From positions 1 to 43,339 of the forward strand of contig JACQSD010000040.1 of assembly GCA_016206165.1 (NCBI GenBank): DNA of 43,339 nt, written 5' to 3'. Of this stretch, positions 35,901-43,320 are shown piece after piece; position 1 is the stretch's first letter, and each line of letters opens with the position of its first letter. The translations under genes were made by a program, and so were the position numbers. The stretch comes from Candidatus Uhrbacteria bacterium (lineage in GTDB: Bacteria > Patescibacteriota > Patescibacteriia > JACQSD01). The notes below the pieces were generated by a model. The model worked only from the letters and a program-made list of their open reading frames with translations, had not been told where the DNA came from and ran no database searches.

Positions 35901-38752
35901 TACAGAAACCGGGGATCGTGAAGGGGAAGGTCATTGGGCGTGATGCAAAGACGGGACAAGAAACAGGGGTGCGGACAACGGTGTACCTCCGGCCACAGGC
36001 AGCGACATATACCTATGGCGCTGCAGCAATTGCTGGATCAATCTATTCTGCATCGACGGGAGACGACGGATCATTCGCATTCACATCAGTTCGCCCTGGG
36101 GGGTATGTGCTTTCGGCAGAGTTGCCGCTCGCCGGGTTTACTCGTGAACAAGAAGCATATCCACTCGTCGTGGCTGCGTCAGAATCGACGATACAGAATA
36201 TTGTCTTCACGCGTATGAGCATCATCCCACCTATTCCTGGGAAGGGAGGCATCGTCACCGGCCGCGTTAGTGATTATACCGGGAAGGCGATTGGCGGATT
36301 GGATGTCTGGCTCGGCCCAATGGATTTTTCTGCAACGTTTGTGCCATCGCAAAGAACGAATGATCAAGGTATCTACCTCTTCCCCGCAGTTGCCCCAGGG
36401 AAATATCGTCTTGGGTTTGCAATACCGCCACTTCGCTCGGATCTCGCTGATCCTCTGCCCATGGACCTGAGTATTGCGGCAGGCGTGACGCTCAAGAAAG
36501 ATTTTACATTCGCGGAACGGCGTGAACAAGGCATTGGTCTTCCCTCAGGGGACGCAAGTGTCAAAGGAACAGTGAAAGCAAATGATGCGCCACTTGCCGG
36601 AGCGACCGTTCAATTGAAGAGGCGCGATGGCACAGGAGTTGGGTATATGCATACTGATGTATTCGGAATGTATGTATTCTCAAATATTGCTGTTGCGGAA
36701 TATCACATGAGCGTGTTCCCGCCGCCACTGCAAGCGCACTTTGCGCCAATTGAGGAAGATATCGTATTACCGGCGGGTGGTAACTATAGGGATTTCACGT
36801 TGACACCACGCGATGGGATTCCGCCAACGCCAATAGAAAAAGGAACCGCAACGATCCGTGGGCGTGTCCTCTATCGTGATGCACTCGCGGATTATCCAAT
36901 GAAGACCACCGTCTTCCTCACGCAATATAGCCGTGGGCCAAGTGCGATGCAGAGCCAGACAACAACGGAAGATGGTGCATTTGTCTTCACCAATCTTCCT
37001 GCGGGGACATATGATTTGAGCGCGGGGCTTCCTTCACACGCCGCTGCTCAGGCTGCGATGGCGCGTGATTTGGAGTTCTACAAAATTACGGTTGGCGCAA
37101 CTGATGACAAAACGCAAGACATTATCTTTAAGCGTGGACGCGTGATTCCGCCGCCGTTACCAACCGAGGATATCGAGCAGCGATACCAGGAATTTAAAAA
37201 GGTCTTGACCGATCGGCAACAGATGCTCGCCAATCAAATAAAGGATCTCCAGAAAAAAGGGAGCGCAACACACGAGCTCGCCGCACTCCAGGAACAGCTC
37301 AAACAGTTGCTCCAAGAGGCGCAACGCGCGTTGCGATCAAAAAATGCTGAAGAGCTCAATGTGCTCTTCCCACAACTGCATGCGTTTGATGAAATTATGC
37401 GGCAGACGGTGGAGCGCCTCTTTCGCGCAGCAGGAACGGGAGAATTCATTGGTCGCGTGAAGGCGTATCTCGCAGAAGCGCCAAAGTACATTGCAGAAAT
37501 GCAAAAAGCAATCGATACGCGCGCCGCCCGTGGTGAGGACGTCACGTCATTCGAGAGCAAAATTGCAGAGGTAGAGCGATTGCGTGAAGAAGGCCAGGCG
37601 CTCTTTGACGCAGGACGTATCGAGCGTACTGGTGACGAGCGTGGCGCAGGAGATTATGCATTCGCGATGCTTGATCGTGGCCAACAGCTCTATTGTGACC
37701 TCGGTCTCGGCGGCGGCAATTGCGCGGTTACATTGACAGGACCTGTGAAAACGCCAGCGTACATTCGTACAACGCTTGGAAAAACGGCAGACGCGCAATA
37801 CAAGAATTTTGTGAAGGGCGTCGCAGTGGATTCTTCTGGACAATTTGCCCTTGAGCAAGTATTGCCCAATTTATCGCCAGAGCAGATGCGCGCAATGTTT
37901 GCGGCATATAAAGCATCGCCGGACGCACTGCGGTCAGTCGTCGGGAACCTCGAAAACTATTCTGCCGATGTCCGGTCACAAATGCTCGAGACGAATGTGA
38001 ATGTCCATACTGAAGTACAAGGGCTCCGTGAAACGCGTGATGCATTGGATGAGGTAGCGGGCATTTCACTTGCGGCGCGACAGACGATTGATGTGATGCG
38101 GAAGCAGCTCGAAAAATTTGTCTTCCCGGAAGGTGTCGGGGAGCTCGTCCATGCACAACTCGATGTCTTCAACTCGACGATTACTGATGGTGCAATCAAG
38201 AGTCCAAAGACACTCGAGGCGTATGTTCGTACGTTCAATACAACCATCAATACCTATCTTCAGCAAGCACGACAGGAAAAGTTTGAGGATGGATTGATTC
38301 CCGCAAAAAATATTGATGAGCAGCACCCTATATTTAGTGCAGCGCTCGCACTCCGCGAACAAGGCGCACTCAACGTCTTCTTGAATAAGAAGGGCGAGGT
38401 GCCACTTGGTCAGAAAGTGACGGGCAAGATCTTTGTCCGATTCTTCGAAACAGCAGTTGATGATACGGATGCAGTTGCTGGAGCGACCGAGAAGCGGCTC
38501 CTCAAGGCAAAGACGGTGACTGGGCAGGATGTCGCACTCCTCATTGTGGGCGCGCATGATCTTGAGCTTACCAGCCGTATTCGACAGAATCGCGCGCAGT
38601 TTGCAGCATTTATGACGCGTGAGCTTGGCGTGCGGGTAACACCAGCGCAATTGCAGCAGCCTGTAACGACGAGTCAGGCGATTGCATGGGTGGGTGCGGC
38701 AGAGGAGAAGTTTGGGGCCGAGGAAGAAGCACTCGAGGAAGTTACACAGTAG
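32996..38752 (+). CDS. Giant multi-domain surface protein (Fn3, carboxypeptidase-regulatory-like, TIG, coiled coil)
   Basis: 1,918 residues. Signal peptide/anchor at 10-31 (MIWGLVGLLVISALPLNIAFA, shown in part as WGLVGLLVISALPLNIAFA). Fn3-like domains at about 142-232, 250-345, 365-460 and 662-757; carboxypeptidase-regulatory-like/CnaB-type folds at about 476-555, 567-650 and four at 974-1379 (GIVKGKVIG, GIVTGRVSD, ASVKGTVKA, ATIRGRVLY); a Ca2+-binding DNDGDGSID stretch near 770; a TIG/IPT domain at about 802-905; a Cys-containing segment at 914-960; a coiled coil at 1389-1480 and a helical C-terminus. No sortase motif or C-terminal TM. Probably secreted or outer-surface, for adhesion. No SD at ATG 32996; ATG 33026 is possible. 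Confidence 0.85.
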   Translation: MTYTNTLERWMIWGLVGLLVISALPLNIAFAQTTPLEFTSGTSVSIVGSVVRVQWGYASGAPASNGTVQVYYNSQDPTVPLSTSAAHAATTSSVGLADIPLSSFTAGATYYFKVLAWDPTRGEATTAIKSLLIPEQSTQPLPPSMPTSVVVAKDTATSLKVSWGAPTGTETVSEYQLKYRSGTAFSITNWNDPCSYPLCYSYSIAATDRSYTLTSLTTGIQYFIGLRACASPTICSAVVSGAETPTAIVPSAPTTFSSSSVTADSVSFTVTPASDSGNQFRIMYKARAAGGSAYDFSTTTDWPSLAYQLFPTTAAAQPLKVTGLTAGTTYDFAVKIVTSTGVFSPYITTFATTAASTITQGTPLPVVTLTGPVTETTIPLSVAMPVNMGTGYLVSIRYKIGETFAEVTDWAAATPVPGGTALTTSQALTAIGLSKGTKYTFGIKATNTNGSAFTMQTFLTAGTSTPPGGTLPAGTAGLQGTVKNASGQPVQGATIGLALGLVYENRTTDANGYFSFLNIAAGAYTFGVGAPNYQPLTNNAATLISGQVTTVSGLVLVSNTPIGGGTAGLRVIVKDYAGAFVAGATVGLEKSGSPGTSGPTSSTGLVEFTNLAAGVYTFGVAPGVRTDLSPYTNAAVTLIENTTITRDVVLQKSGTTPPPGVIPGKPTGVSTSNFTSSSMSVSWILDSNVASYEIKKKEGKAFAVWSDVSDYARATTTPHVLSGLKSLTTYYVAIRACNSNNECSPYDEVSGVTTVSTPPPGQTQCSDGLDNDGDGSIDLQDFSCFGPDDNDEYYPQEQTQLPPIIQRLEPGYGPIGTQVRIYGSGFGATGNTVRLGSWTIGRFVADNGVITFLVPMYFDPCPAATPGGIVCMAMPMPTQPGTYPLTVSVGSGPASSAFQFSITSTTIPPGDQCLPSDNEADWFCVKKSDGHTLTAMNKCFLEKMRLFDQNLVILETGKRCANEPIPEPIQKPGIVKGKVIGRDAKTGQETGVRTTVYLRPQAATYTYGAAAIAGSIYSASTGDDGSFAFTSVRPGGYVLSAELPLAGFTREQEAYPLVVAASESTIQNIVFTRMSIIPPIPGKGGIVTGRVSDYTGKAIGGLDVWLGPMDFSATFVPSQRTNDQGIYLFPAVAPGKYRLGFAIPPLRSDLADPLPMDLSIAAGVTLKKDFTFAERREQGIGLPSGDASVKGTVKANDAPLAGATVQLKRRDGTGVGYMHTDVFGMYVFSNIAVAEYHMSVFPPPLQAHFAPIEEDIVLPAGGNYRDFTLTPRDGIPPTPIEKGTATIRGRVLYRDALADYPMKTTVFLTQYSRGPSAMQSQTTTEDGAFVFTNLPAGTYDLSAGLPSHAAAQAAMARDLEFYKITVGATDDKTQDIIFKRGRVIPPPLPTEDIEQRYQEFKKVLTDRQQMLANQIKDLQKKGSATHELAALQEQLKQLLQEAQRALRSKNAEELNVLFPQLHAFDEIMRQTVERLFRAAGTGEFIGRVKAYLAEAPKYIAEMQKAIDTRAARGEDVTSFESKIAEVERLREEGQALFDAGRIERTGDERGAGDYAFAMLDRGQQLYCDLGLGGGNCAVTLTGPVKTPAYIRTTLGKTADAQYKNFVKGVAVDSSGQFALEQVLPNLSPEQMRAMFAAYKASPDALRSVVGNLENYSADVRSQMLETNVNVHTEVQGLRETRDALDEVAGISLAARQTIDVMRKQLEKFVFPEGVGELVHAQLDVFNSTITDGAIKSPKTLEAYVRTFNTTINTYLQQARQEKFEDGLIPAKNIDEQHPIFSAALALREQGALNVFLNKKGEVPLGQKVTGKIFVRFFETAVDDTDAVAGATEKRLLKAKTVTGQDVALLIVGAHDLELTSRIRQNRAQFAAFMTRELGVRVTPAQLQQPVTTSQAIAWVGAAEEKFGAEEEALEEVTQ

Positions 38753-38770
38753 TTCGAATCGTGGAATGTG

Positions 38771-38779
38771 TGATACAAT
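38771..38779 (+). promoter_or_regulatory. Extended -10 upstream of the L,D-transpeptidase gene
   Basis: TGATACAAT fits an extended -10 (TGnTAnAAT); no good -35. It would start transcription at the hairpin 38783-38808. Confidence 0.4.
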
Positions 38780-38782
38780 AAT

Positions 38783-38808
38783 CCCGCCCTGTCATTCGAT
38801 GGGGCGGG
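38783..38808 (+). promoter_or_regulatory. 5' leader hairpin of the L,D-transpeptidase gene
   Basis: Stem CCCGCCC (38783-38789) with GGGCGGG (38802-38808), seven bases before the ATG. It has no T-run beyond TTGTCT. It may hide the G-rich ribosome-binding region or be the terminator of the surface-protein gene. Confidence 0.4.
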
Positions 38809-38815
38809 GTTGTCT

Positions 38816-39463
38816 ATGAAGAAATATTTTTTTATCTTATTTTTACTCGGATTCATTGTCGTCGTACCTGCAGTTGCTCATGGCGCACGGGAAACCTCAC
38901 CCCAACCCTCTCCTTTGAGGAGAGGGGAGGGTGAGGTGAAAACAGCACGCGATCTTGATCGTGACGGACTCACCGATGCAGAGGAAAAGGTGCTTGGTAC
39001 GGATCCACGGCGGACAGATACGGATGGTGATGGGTATGCGGATCGACTTGAGATTGAGAATGGATTTAGTCCATTGGATCCGGCGCCAAAGCAAACATTA
39101 AAAAAGATTGTCATTGAGATTAAGAAGCAACGACTCTCGTACTATCTTGGCAAAAAAAAGTTAGGAACATTCAAGATTTCCACGGGGAAGCAAGCAACGC
39201 CGACACCCTATGGCGTGCATAAGATTTTGAATAAGGATAAACGAGCGTGGTCGAGCATGGCGAAACTTTGGATGCCGTGGTGGATGGGGTTTAAGGCTGG
39301 CGGCTATGGAATTCATGAGCTACCGGAGTGGCCGGGAGGAAAAAAAGAAGGAGCGAACCACCTTGGTACGCCCGTGTCCCATGGTTGTGTCCGTCTCGGC
39401 GTCGGCCCCGCAAAAAAACTCTACGACTGGGCAGCGGTGGGGACGATCGTCATAGTTCAATAA
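38816..39463 (+). CDS. Secreted L,D-transpeptidase (YkuD) with Ca2+-binding-type linker
   Basis: 215 residues. Signal peptide (MKKYFFILFLLGFIVVVPAV, cut near AHG). A family-A repeat follows directly, giving TSPQPSPLRRGEGEV (28-41). Then a thrombospondin-type-3-like Ca2+-binding segment (DLDRDGLTDAEEKVLGTDP; TDTDGDGYADRLEIENG, 47-84). The YkuD catalytic domain (about 97-215) has the His in IHELP (H167) and the nucleophile motif SHGCVRL (H189, C191). It crosslinks or anchors peptidoglycan in the family. The repeat lies in the mature N-terminal linker, where it should do little harm. ATG 38816 begins a good signal peptide; TTG 38810 is possible. Confidence 0.9.
   Translation: MKKYFFILFLLGFIVVVPAVAHGARETSPQPSPLRRGEGEVKTARDLDRDGLTDAEEKVLGTDPRRTDTDGDGYADRLEIENGFSPLDPAPKQTLKKIVIEIKKQRLSYYLGKKKLGTFKISTGKQATPTPYGVHKILNKDKRAWSSMAKLWMPWWMGFKAGGYGIHELPEWPGGKKEGANHLGTPVSHGCVRLGVGPAKKLYDWAAVGTIVIVQ
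38893..38938. repeat. Family-A repeat, in frame in the L,D-transpeptidase gene
   Basis: Full-length, near-consensus: AACCTCACCCCAACCCTCTC, CTTTGAGGAGAGGG, GAGGGTGAGGT. Translated TSPQPSPLRRGEGEV. Confidence 0.93.
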
Positions 39464-39467
39464 ACCC

Positions 39468-39600
39468 TAAACTCTAAATCCGAAACAAACACAAATGATC
39501 AAAATCCCCGCCTCCGCGCGCTTCGGCGGGCAGGCAAAACATTTGAACATTTGAATTTTGAACATTGTTTAGAATTTCGACATTCGAATTTAGAGTTTTT
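39468..39600. repeat. Word-repeat palindrome between the L,D-transpeptidase gene and miaA
   Basis: Outer arms AAACTCTAAATCCGAA and TTCGAATTTAGAGTTT enclose CATTTGAACATTTGAA words and a CCCCGCC...GGCGGGC hairpin. It extends to the base before the miaA ATG. Confidence 0.65.
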
Positions 39601-40557
39601 ATGCAGCCGTCGTTGATCGTCATCCTTGGTCCCACCGCTTCTGGAAAAACTGCGCTCGGCATCGAGGTTGCTCAAAAAATCGGTGGCGAAGTGATTTCCG
39701 CGGACTCGCGGCAGATTTATCGTGAGCTGAATATCGGCGCGGCGAAACCGTATCTCTCCTCGCCTTTTAGGAGAGGAGACGGAGGTGAGGTTATCATCGA
39801 CGGCATCCCACACCACCTCGTTGATATTGTTAATCCAGACCAGTCATACTCGGTTGCAGATTATCAACGCGATGCGATGCGGGTGATCGCCGATATTCAT
39901 GCACGCAGAAAGGTTCCAGTGATCGTCGGAGGTACTGGGCTGTATATCCAAGCGGTCGTTGATCAACTTTACATTCCGAAAATTCCGGAAGACAAGACAT
40001 TGCGTGCATCGCTCGCGCAGAGCATCGCCGCACGCGGGATTGATGCGCTGTATCTCGATCTCTTGAAACGTGACCCCGCGGCGAAGGATGTCGTGCAGTC
40101 AAAGAATCCTCGGCGCGTCATTCGTGCGCTCGAGGTTTGTATGAAGACAGGGGAACCATTTACGTCGTTTCTAAAGAAGGGGAATCTACCATTCCCAGTA
40201 TTCCAGATAGGGATCGAGTGGCCGCGTCTGGAATTGAATGAACGGATCAATCGTCGCGTGGACGAAATGATGGCGGCAGGACTTTTGGATGAAGTACGCA
40301 GCCTTGGCGCGAAGTATGGGTGGGAGCTGCCGTCCATGTCTGGGCATGGGTATCGGCAGCTCGGGATGCATCTCCGGGGTGAGCTCTCTCTTGACGTGGC
40401 AGTCACGCTCACAAAACAGGAGACGCGACAGTACGCAAAACGGCAAATGACGTGGTTCAAACGCGACCCGAGAATTCAGTGGTTTCCGCGTGGTGAGGGG
40501 GCACTTGATATGGTACAAGAAGTTTTAAAACAAAAAGCACCCTTGTTGTCAGGATGA
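39601..40557 (+). CDS. miaA: tRNA dimethylallyltransferase
   Basis: Adds a dimethylallyl group to A37 of tRNAs reading UNN codons; 318 residues. P-loop GPTASGKT (10-17), SADSRQIYRELNIG, GIPHHLVDIVNP, VIVGGTGLYIQAV and ARRKV... pattern, MSGHGYRQLG and KRQMTWFKRDPRIQWF are all conserved. A family-A repeat inserts SSPFRRGDGGEVI (about 53-65) just before GIPHHLVD, where homologues have a short surface loop. ATG 39601; no SD (word repeat upstream). Confidence 0.97.
   Translation: MQPSLIVILGPTASGKTALGIEVAQKIGGEVISADSRQIYRELNIGAAKPYLSSPFRRGDGGEVIIDGIPHHLVDIVNPDQSYSVADYQRDAMRVIADIHARRKVPVIVGGTGLYIQAVVDQLYIPKIPEDKTLRASLAQSIAARGIDALYLDLLKRDPAAKDVVQSKNPRRVIRALEVCMKTGEPFTSFLKKGNLPFPVFQIGIEWPRLELNERINRRVDEMMAAGLLDEVRSLGAKYGWELPSMSGHGYRQLGMHLRGELSLDVAVTLTKQETRQYAKRQMTWFKRDPRIQWFPRGEGALDMVQEVLKQKAPLLSG
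39754..39792. repeat. Family-A repeat, in frame in miaA
   Basis: CTCTCCTCGCCTTTTAGGAG, then AGGAG and GGAGGTGAGGTT; lacks the left arm. Translated SSPFRRGDGGEV. Confidence 0.88.
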
Positions 40558-40561
40558 TTTC

Positions 40562-40639
40562 TGGCGGGCCCGGCCGGATTCGAACCGGTGATCTTCTCCG
40601 TGACAAGGAGACGTGTTAACCAGGCTACACCACGGGCCC
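40562..40639 (-). tRNA. tRNA-Asp (GUC)
   Basis: Minus-strand cloverleaf: acceptor GGGCCCG/CGGGCCC, D arm GTGT-AGCCTGGTTA-ACAC, anticodon stem TCTCC/GGAGA with loop TTGTCAC (anticodon GTC), T loop TTCGAAT, discriminator G (as expected for Asp) and an encoded CCA (40562-40564). The outer T-stem pair is A-C, a single mismatch. Confidence 0.95.
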
Positions 40640-40658
40640 ACATCTTTTTTGTGGATTG

Positions 40659-40686
40659 AGTATAGCAGAATCTATGAGAAAGGCAA
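40659..40686 (-). promoter_or_regulatory. Promoter of tRNA-Asp
   Basis: Minus strand TTGCCT (40681-40686), 16-bp spacer, TATACT (40659-40664). Confidence 0.6.
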
Positions 40687-40696
40687 GTGTTCTTTT

Positions 40697-40725
40697 TTGA
40701 CATCCCGCTCTCTCTGTGGTAGTAT
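40697..40725 (+). promoter_or_regulatory. Promoter of the 59-residue and 655-residue orphans
   Basis: Consensus TTGACA (40697-40702), 17-bp spacer, TAGTAT (40720-40725). Back-to-back with the tRNA-Asp promoter. Confidence 0.7.
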
Positions 40726-40745
40726 GATGAACTACAATTATCCTC

Positions 40746-40925
40746 ATGAAAATGCCTACTCCTACTCTGTCAAAAGAGGAACAAGCGCTTAAGGATCTCG
40801 AGCAGATTGAGCGCGACTGGACACACATGTTTCAAGATTTTCAGAAACGGTATCGTGTATTGATAGAACGATTGCAATCCGAATCCGATAACCAAACATT
40901 AACTCAATTGCGTCGTCGTATATAA
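40746..40925 (+). CDS. Small charged orphan protein of 59 residues
   Basis: ATG 40746 opens a 59-codon frame: MKMPTPTLSKEEQALKDLEQ, then IERDWTHMFQDFQKRYRVLI and a basic end (LTQLRRRI). It is predicted to be one or two amphipathic helices. It follows a consensus promoter by about 20 bp and precedes the 655-residue orphan by 18 bp, so the two likely form an operon. No SD. Not recognised. Confidence 0.6.
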   Translation: MKMPTPTLSKEEQALKDLEQIERDWTHMFQDFQKRYRVLIERLQSESDNQTLTQLRRRI

Positions 40926-40943
40926 GTACGCGACGTTATTTTT

Positions 40944-42911
40944 ATGGCAAAACGAATAGAACAAGGAGGTGTCGCTATTCGAGAACGTGGCAACAAGCGT
41001 GAACACAAGGAAGTGCGGAATGGTACAGAGAAAAGAGATAAGCGCCGCAAGAGTGAGGTTGCAAGCGATGGAGGGCGTGCACGCGAGCGCGTAAAGAGAG
41101 AACGGAAGACTCTGCAGAACAAAATCGAATCTAGTCCTGTGAAAAGGACAAGGAAGGGGCGACAACTCGCGGAGGATGTTGACGCTGGCGCAAAGGCTAT
41201 TGAGCGGCGCATCGACGCGGTTGTGGATCGTACGCTGGAAATACCAGAAGCAATTGTAAAACAGAAAGCAGAGCTTGATCGCCTACAAGAAGCATTCCAA
41301 GCGCAACAACGGCGTCGTGAGGCTGGTGATAGCATACGACGGAATGCAGTGAGGATTACCGCGATAAAAGAAGGGTTACGAGGTGCGGTTACAGCGGAAA
41401 TCACGCGCCTTGAGGGAGTACGGTCAGAACGATTGAACGATGCACGAATCACAAGGTTTAATGAAGAGAGTGATGAGGCATCGTGGACATATGATCTCAA
41501 GGGTGCGAGTGATCTCCGTGAGAAGCGCGAACAACTGGAGCGTGAACTCGCGAAGCCCGTCGATGCAACACTCGCACGATTACGCGAGATACAAAAAGAA
41601 CTCCAACCAGTTGTAGCATCCACTCCCACCGAAACGAAGCAAAATGAAGCAGCACCACAACCACAAGAGAATGAAGAACCGTCGAAAGCAGACCAAGCGC
41701 AAACGGAAACGGAGCGTGGAGAGCCCATGCCAGTAGCAGTTGGGGATACGCTTGTCAATACAACAACTGGGGGCATGAAGCGCGTCTCTGAAATTCGTAA
41801 AGAAGGGTCAGTAACAAAAATTAAATTTGATGAGTTAGCATGGGATGGAACTGATTCTGGAACTTCTTCGTACACACTTGAGGAGGTAAACGACATGCTT
41901 CGTGACGGGGATTTTCGTATTGCGGTGAAGGGGGAGGAGCATCAGGCAACACGCGCTGCAGCAAGAATACGAGAAAAATTCGAAACTGCGCGATCTGCGC
42001 GAGAACAAAGCGATGCGCGCATGGCAAAGTTAAAAGCGGCAGCAACGAGGATAAAAGGAGCCGCGGTACAAAGGGAAGATCGAGGTGCACTTTCGGGATC
42101 GATAAGCGAGGAAGATAAAGCGGCATTACTCCAAAATGAGCGCGAGAGACCATCGAACAAAGCGATTGCGCGGTCATTTCGAAAAGCACAGGAGCGAGGG
42201 AAGATTCGTGAGGAATCGATTCCTGAACGATATCGATCGACAAAACCAACGAAAGCTGAACGGAAAGCGGACGCTCCACTTGCTGGTGAGGCGCCTCACG
42301 CAGCTTCAGGCATCAGCGGGGTACCCATTGAAGAGAATTACGGTATTGCACCTGATGCATTTGACGTTCCAGATCAACAAATTGCAGGGTTAGAATCTCG
42401 TCATGACCAACGATTACGCAAGGAGGCGCGAACATCTGCGTATGCCGAATCACAAGAAGTCGATGTTCTTTTGGAGAGTCAACTTTTAGATATCGCGAAA
42501 GCAATCGAAGAGAATGAAAAGTATAACCAAGAACGACTCGAGGACGTTGATGAGTTCACAAAGGGAAATAATGAATTCAAGAAATATTTTGGAGAGTTTC
42601 TTCACTATGATCCAAACGAGGGTGCGCTTGTGAGAGTGAGCGGCGTAGAAACCTCAAGAAACTTTTGGTCATGGTTTGGGCAAGGAAAAAGAGAATATCA
42701 AGTACGACGCAAAGAGCTCGAAGATATTATGAAGCAATGGAGGAATTATGATGCAAAGAAAAGAGAACTTCAGGGGCAGGCTCTCGATTTAGTGAAGGGG
42801 ATTGACGCCGGGCCATATCGAGAGGTGCTTGAGCGCATTGGTTTGAAAATCCGTCGCGTTACAAATGAAGCAGCCCCTCGGCGAGCGGCCCCGAAGAGAA
42901 TAGCTGCATAA
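40944..42911 (+). CDS. Large highly charged orphan protein of 655 residues
   Basis: Not recognised. A very basic N-terminus (about 1-75, KREHKEVRNGTEKRDKRRKS) is followed by long coiled-coil segments (about 85-215, KQKAELDRLQEAFQAQQRRR) and a Gln/Glu/Pro linker (about 220-260). A small beta-rich domain follows at about 262-325 (PVAVGDTLVNTTTGGMKRVS; DGTDSGTSSYTLEEVNDMLR), and the second half is again charged and helical. No TM or signal peptide. The middle segment resembles bacterial DUF/plasmid-type coiled-coil cargo proteins only in composition. It could be a structural or nucleoid-associated protein; this is a guess. It shares a promoter with the 59-residue gene. Confidence 0.7.
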   Translation: MAKRIEQGGVAIRERGNKREHKEVRNGTEKRDKRRKSEVASDGGRARERVKRERKTLQNKIESSPVKRTRKGRQLAEDVDAGAKAIERRIDAVVDRTLEIPEAIVKQKAELDRLQEAFQAQQRRREAGDSIRRNAVRITAIKEGLRGAVTAEITRLEGVRSERLNDARITRFNEESDEASWTYDLKGASDLREKREQLERELAKPVDATLARLREIQKELQPVVASTPTETKQNEAAPQPQENEEPSKADQAQTETERGEPMPVAVGDTLVNTTTGGMKRVSEIRKEGSVTKIKFDELAWDGTDSGTSSYTLEEVNDMLRDGDFRIAVKGEEHQATRAAARIREKFETARSAREQSDARMAKLKAAATRIKGAAVQREDRGALSGSISEEDKAALLQNERERPSNKAIARSFRKAQERGKIREESIPERYRSTKPTKAERKADAPLAGEAPHAASGISGVPIEENYGIAPDAFDVPDQQIAGLESRHDQRLRKEARTSAYAESQEVDVLLESQLLDIAKAIEENEKYNQERLEDVDEFTKGNNEFKKYFGEFLHYDPNEGALVRVSGVETSRNFWSWFGQGKREYQVRRKELEDIMKQWRNYDAKKRELQGQALDLVKGIDAGPYREVLERIGLKIRRVTNEAAPRRAAPKRIAA

Positions 42912-42921
42912 TAGACGCAAT

Positions 42922-42955
42922 AAAAATAGCCCCGACGAACGTCGGAGCTATTTTT
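42922..42955. terminator. Bidirectional terminator, 655-residue orphan and rplT
   Basis: Stem AAAAATAGC plus CCGAC (42922-42936) with GTCGG plus GCTATTTTT (42941-42955). Works on both strands. Confidence 0.9.
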
Positions 42956-42965
42956 GGTTTCAATA

Positions 42966-43310
42966 CTACTTTGTTGCCTCTACGATTTTTTTAAACACTG
43001 CTGGATATTCTGCGGCGAGGGTGGAGAGGATTTTGCGGTCGAGATCGATGTTTTTCAGCTTCAACGCGTGGATAAGCTTTGAGTAATTTGTTCCTTCTTC
43101 ATGTGCGGCTGCGTTCAAGCGGATATTCCAGAGTTTTCGGAAGTCACGCTTCTTTCGTTTCCGATGAAAGTACGCAAACTTACCCGCCTTCACTGCTGCA
43201 GTTTTTGCAAGCGTGATTTTTGATTTTCGCCCCCAACGAAACCCCCTTGTTTGTTTGAGGATATTTCGCCGGCGCTTCGCGTGCATGATCCCTCGTTTGA
43301 CTCTGGACAT
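42966..43310 (-). CDS. rplT: 50S ribosomal protein L20
   Basis: L20 (114 residues), an early 23S rRNA assembly protein. It begins MSRVKRGIMHAKRRRNILKQ, then TRGFRWGRKSKITLAKTAAV, RKRKKRDFRKLWNIRLNAAA and NYSKLIHALKLKNIDLDRKI, all typical. In most bacteria it is last in infC-rpmI-rplT; the upstream part would lie beyond the window edge. A terminator follows directly. Confidence 0.98.
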   Translation of the reverse strand: MSRVKRGIMHAKRRRNILKQTRGFRWGRKSKITLAKTAAVKAGKFAYFHRKRKKRDFRKLWNIRLNAAAHEEGTNYSKLIHALKLKNIDLDRKILSTLAAEYPAVFKKIVEATK

Positions 43311-43320
43311 ACGTTATTAA

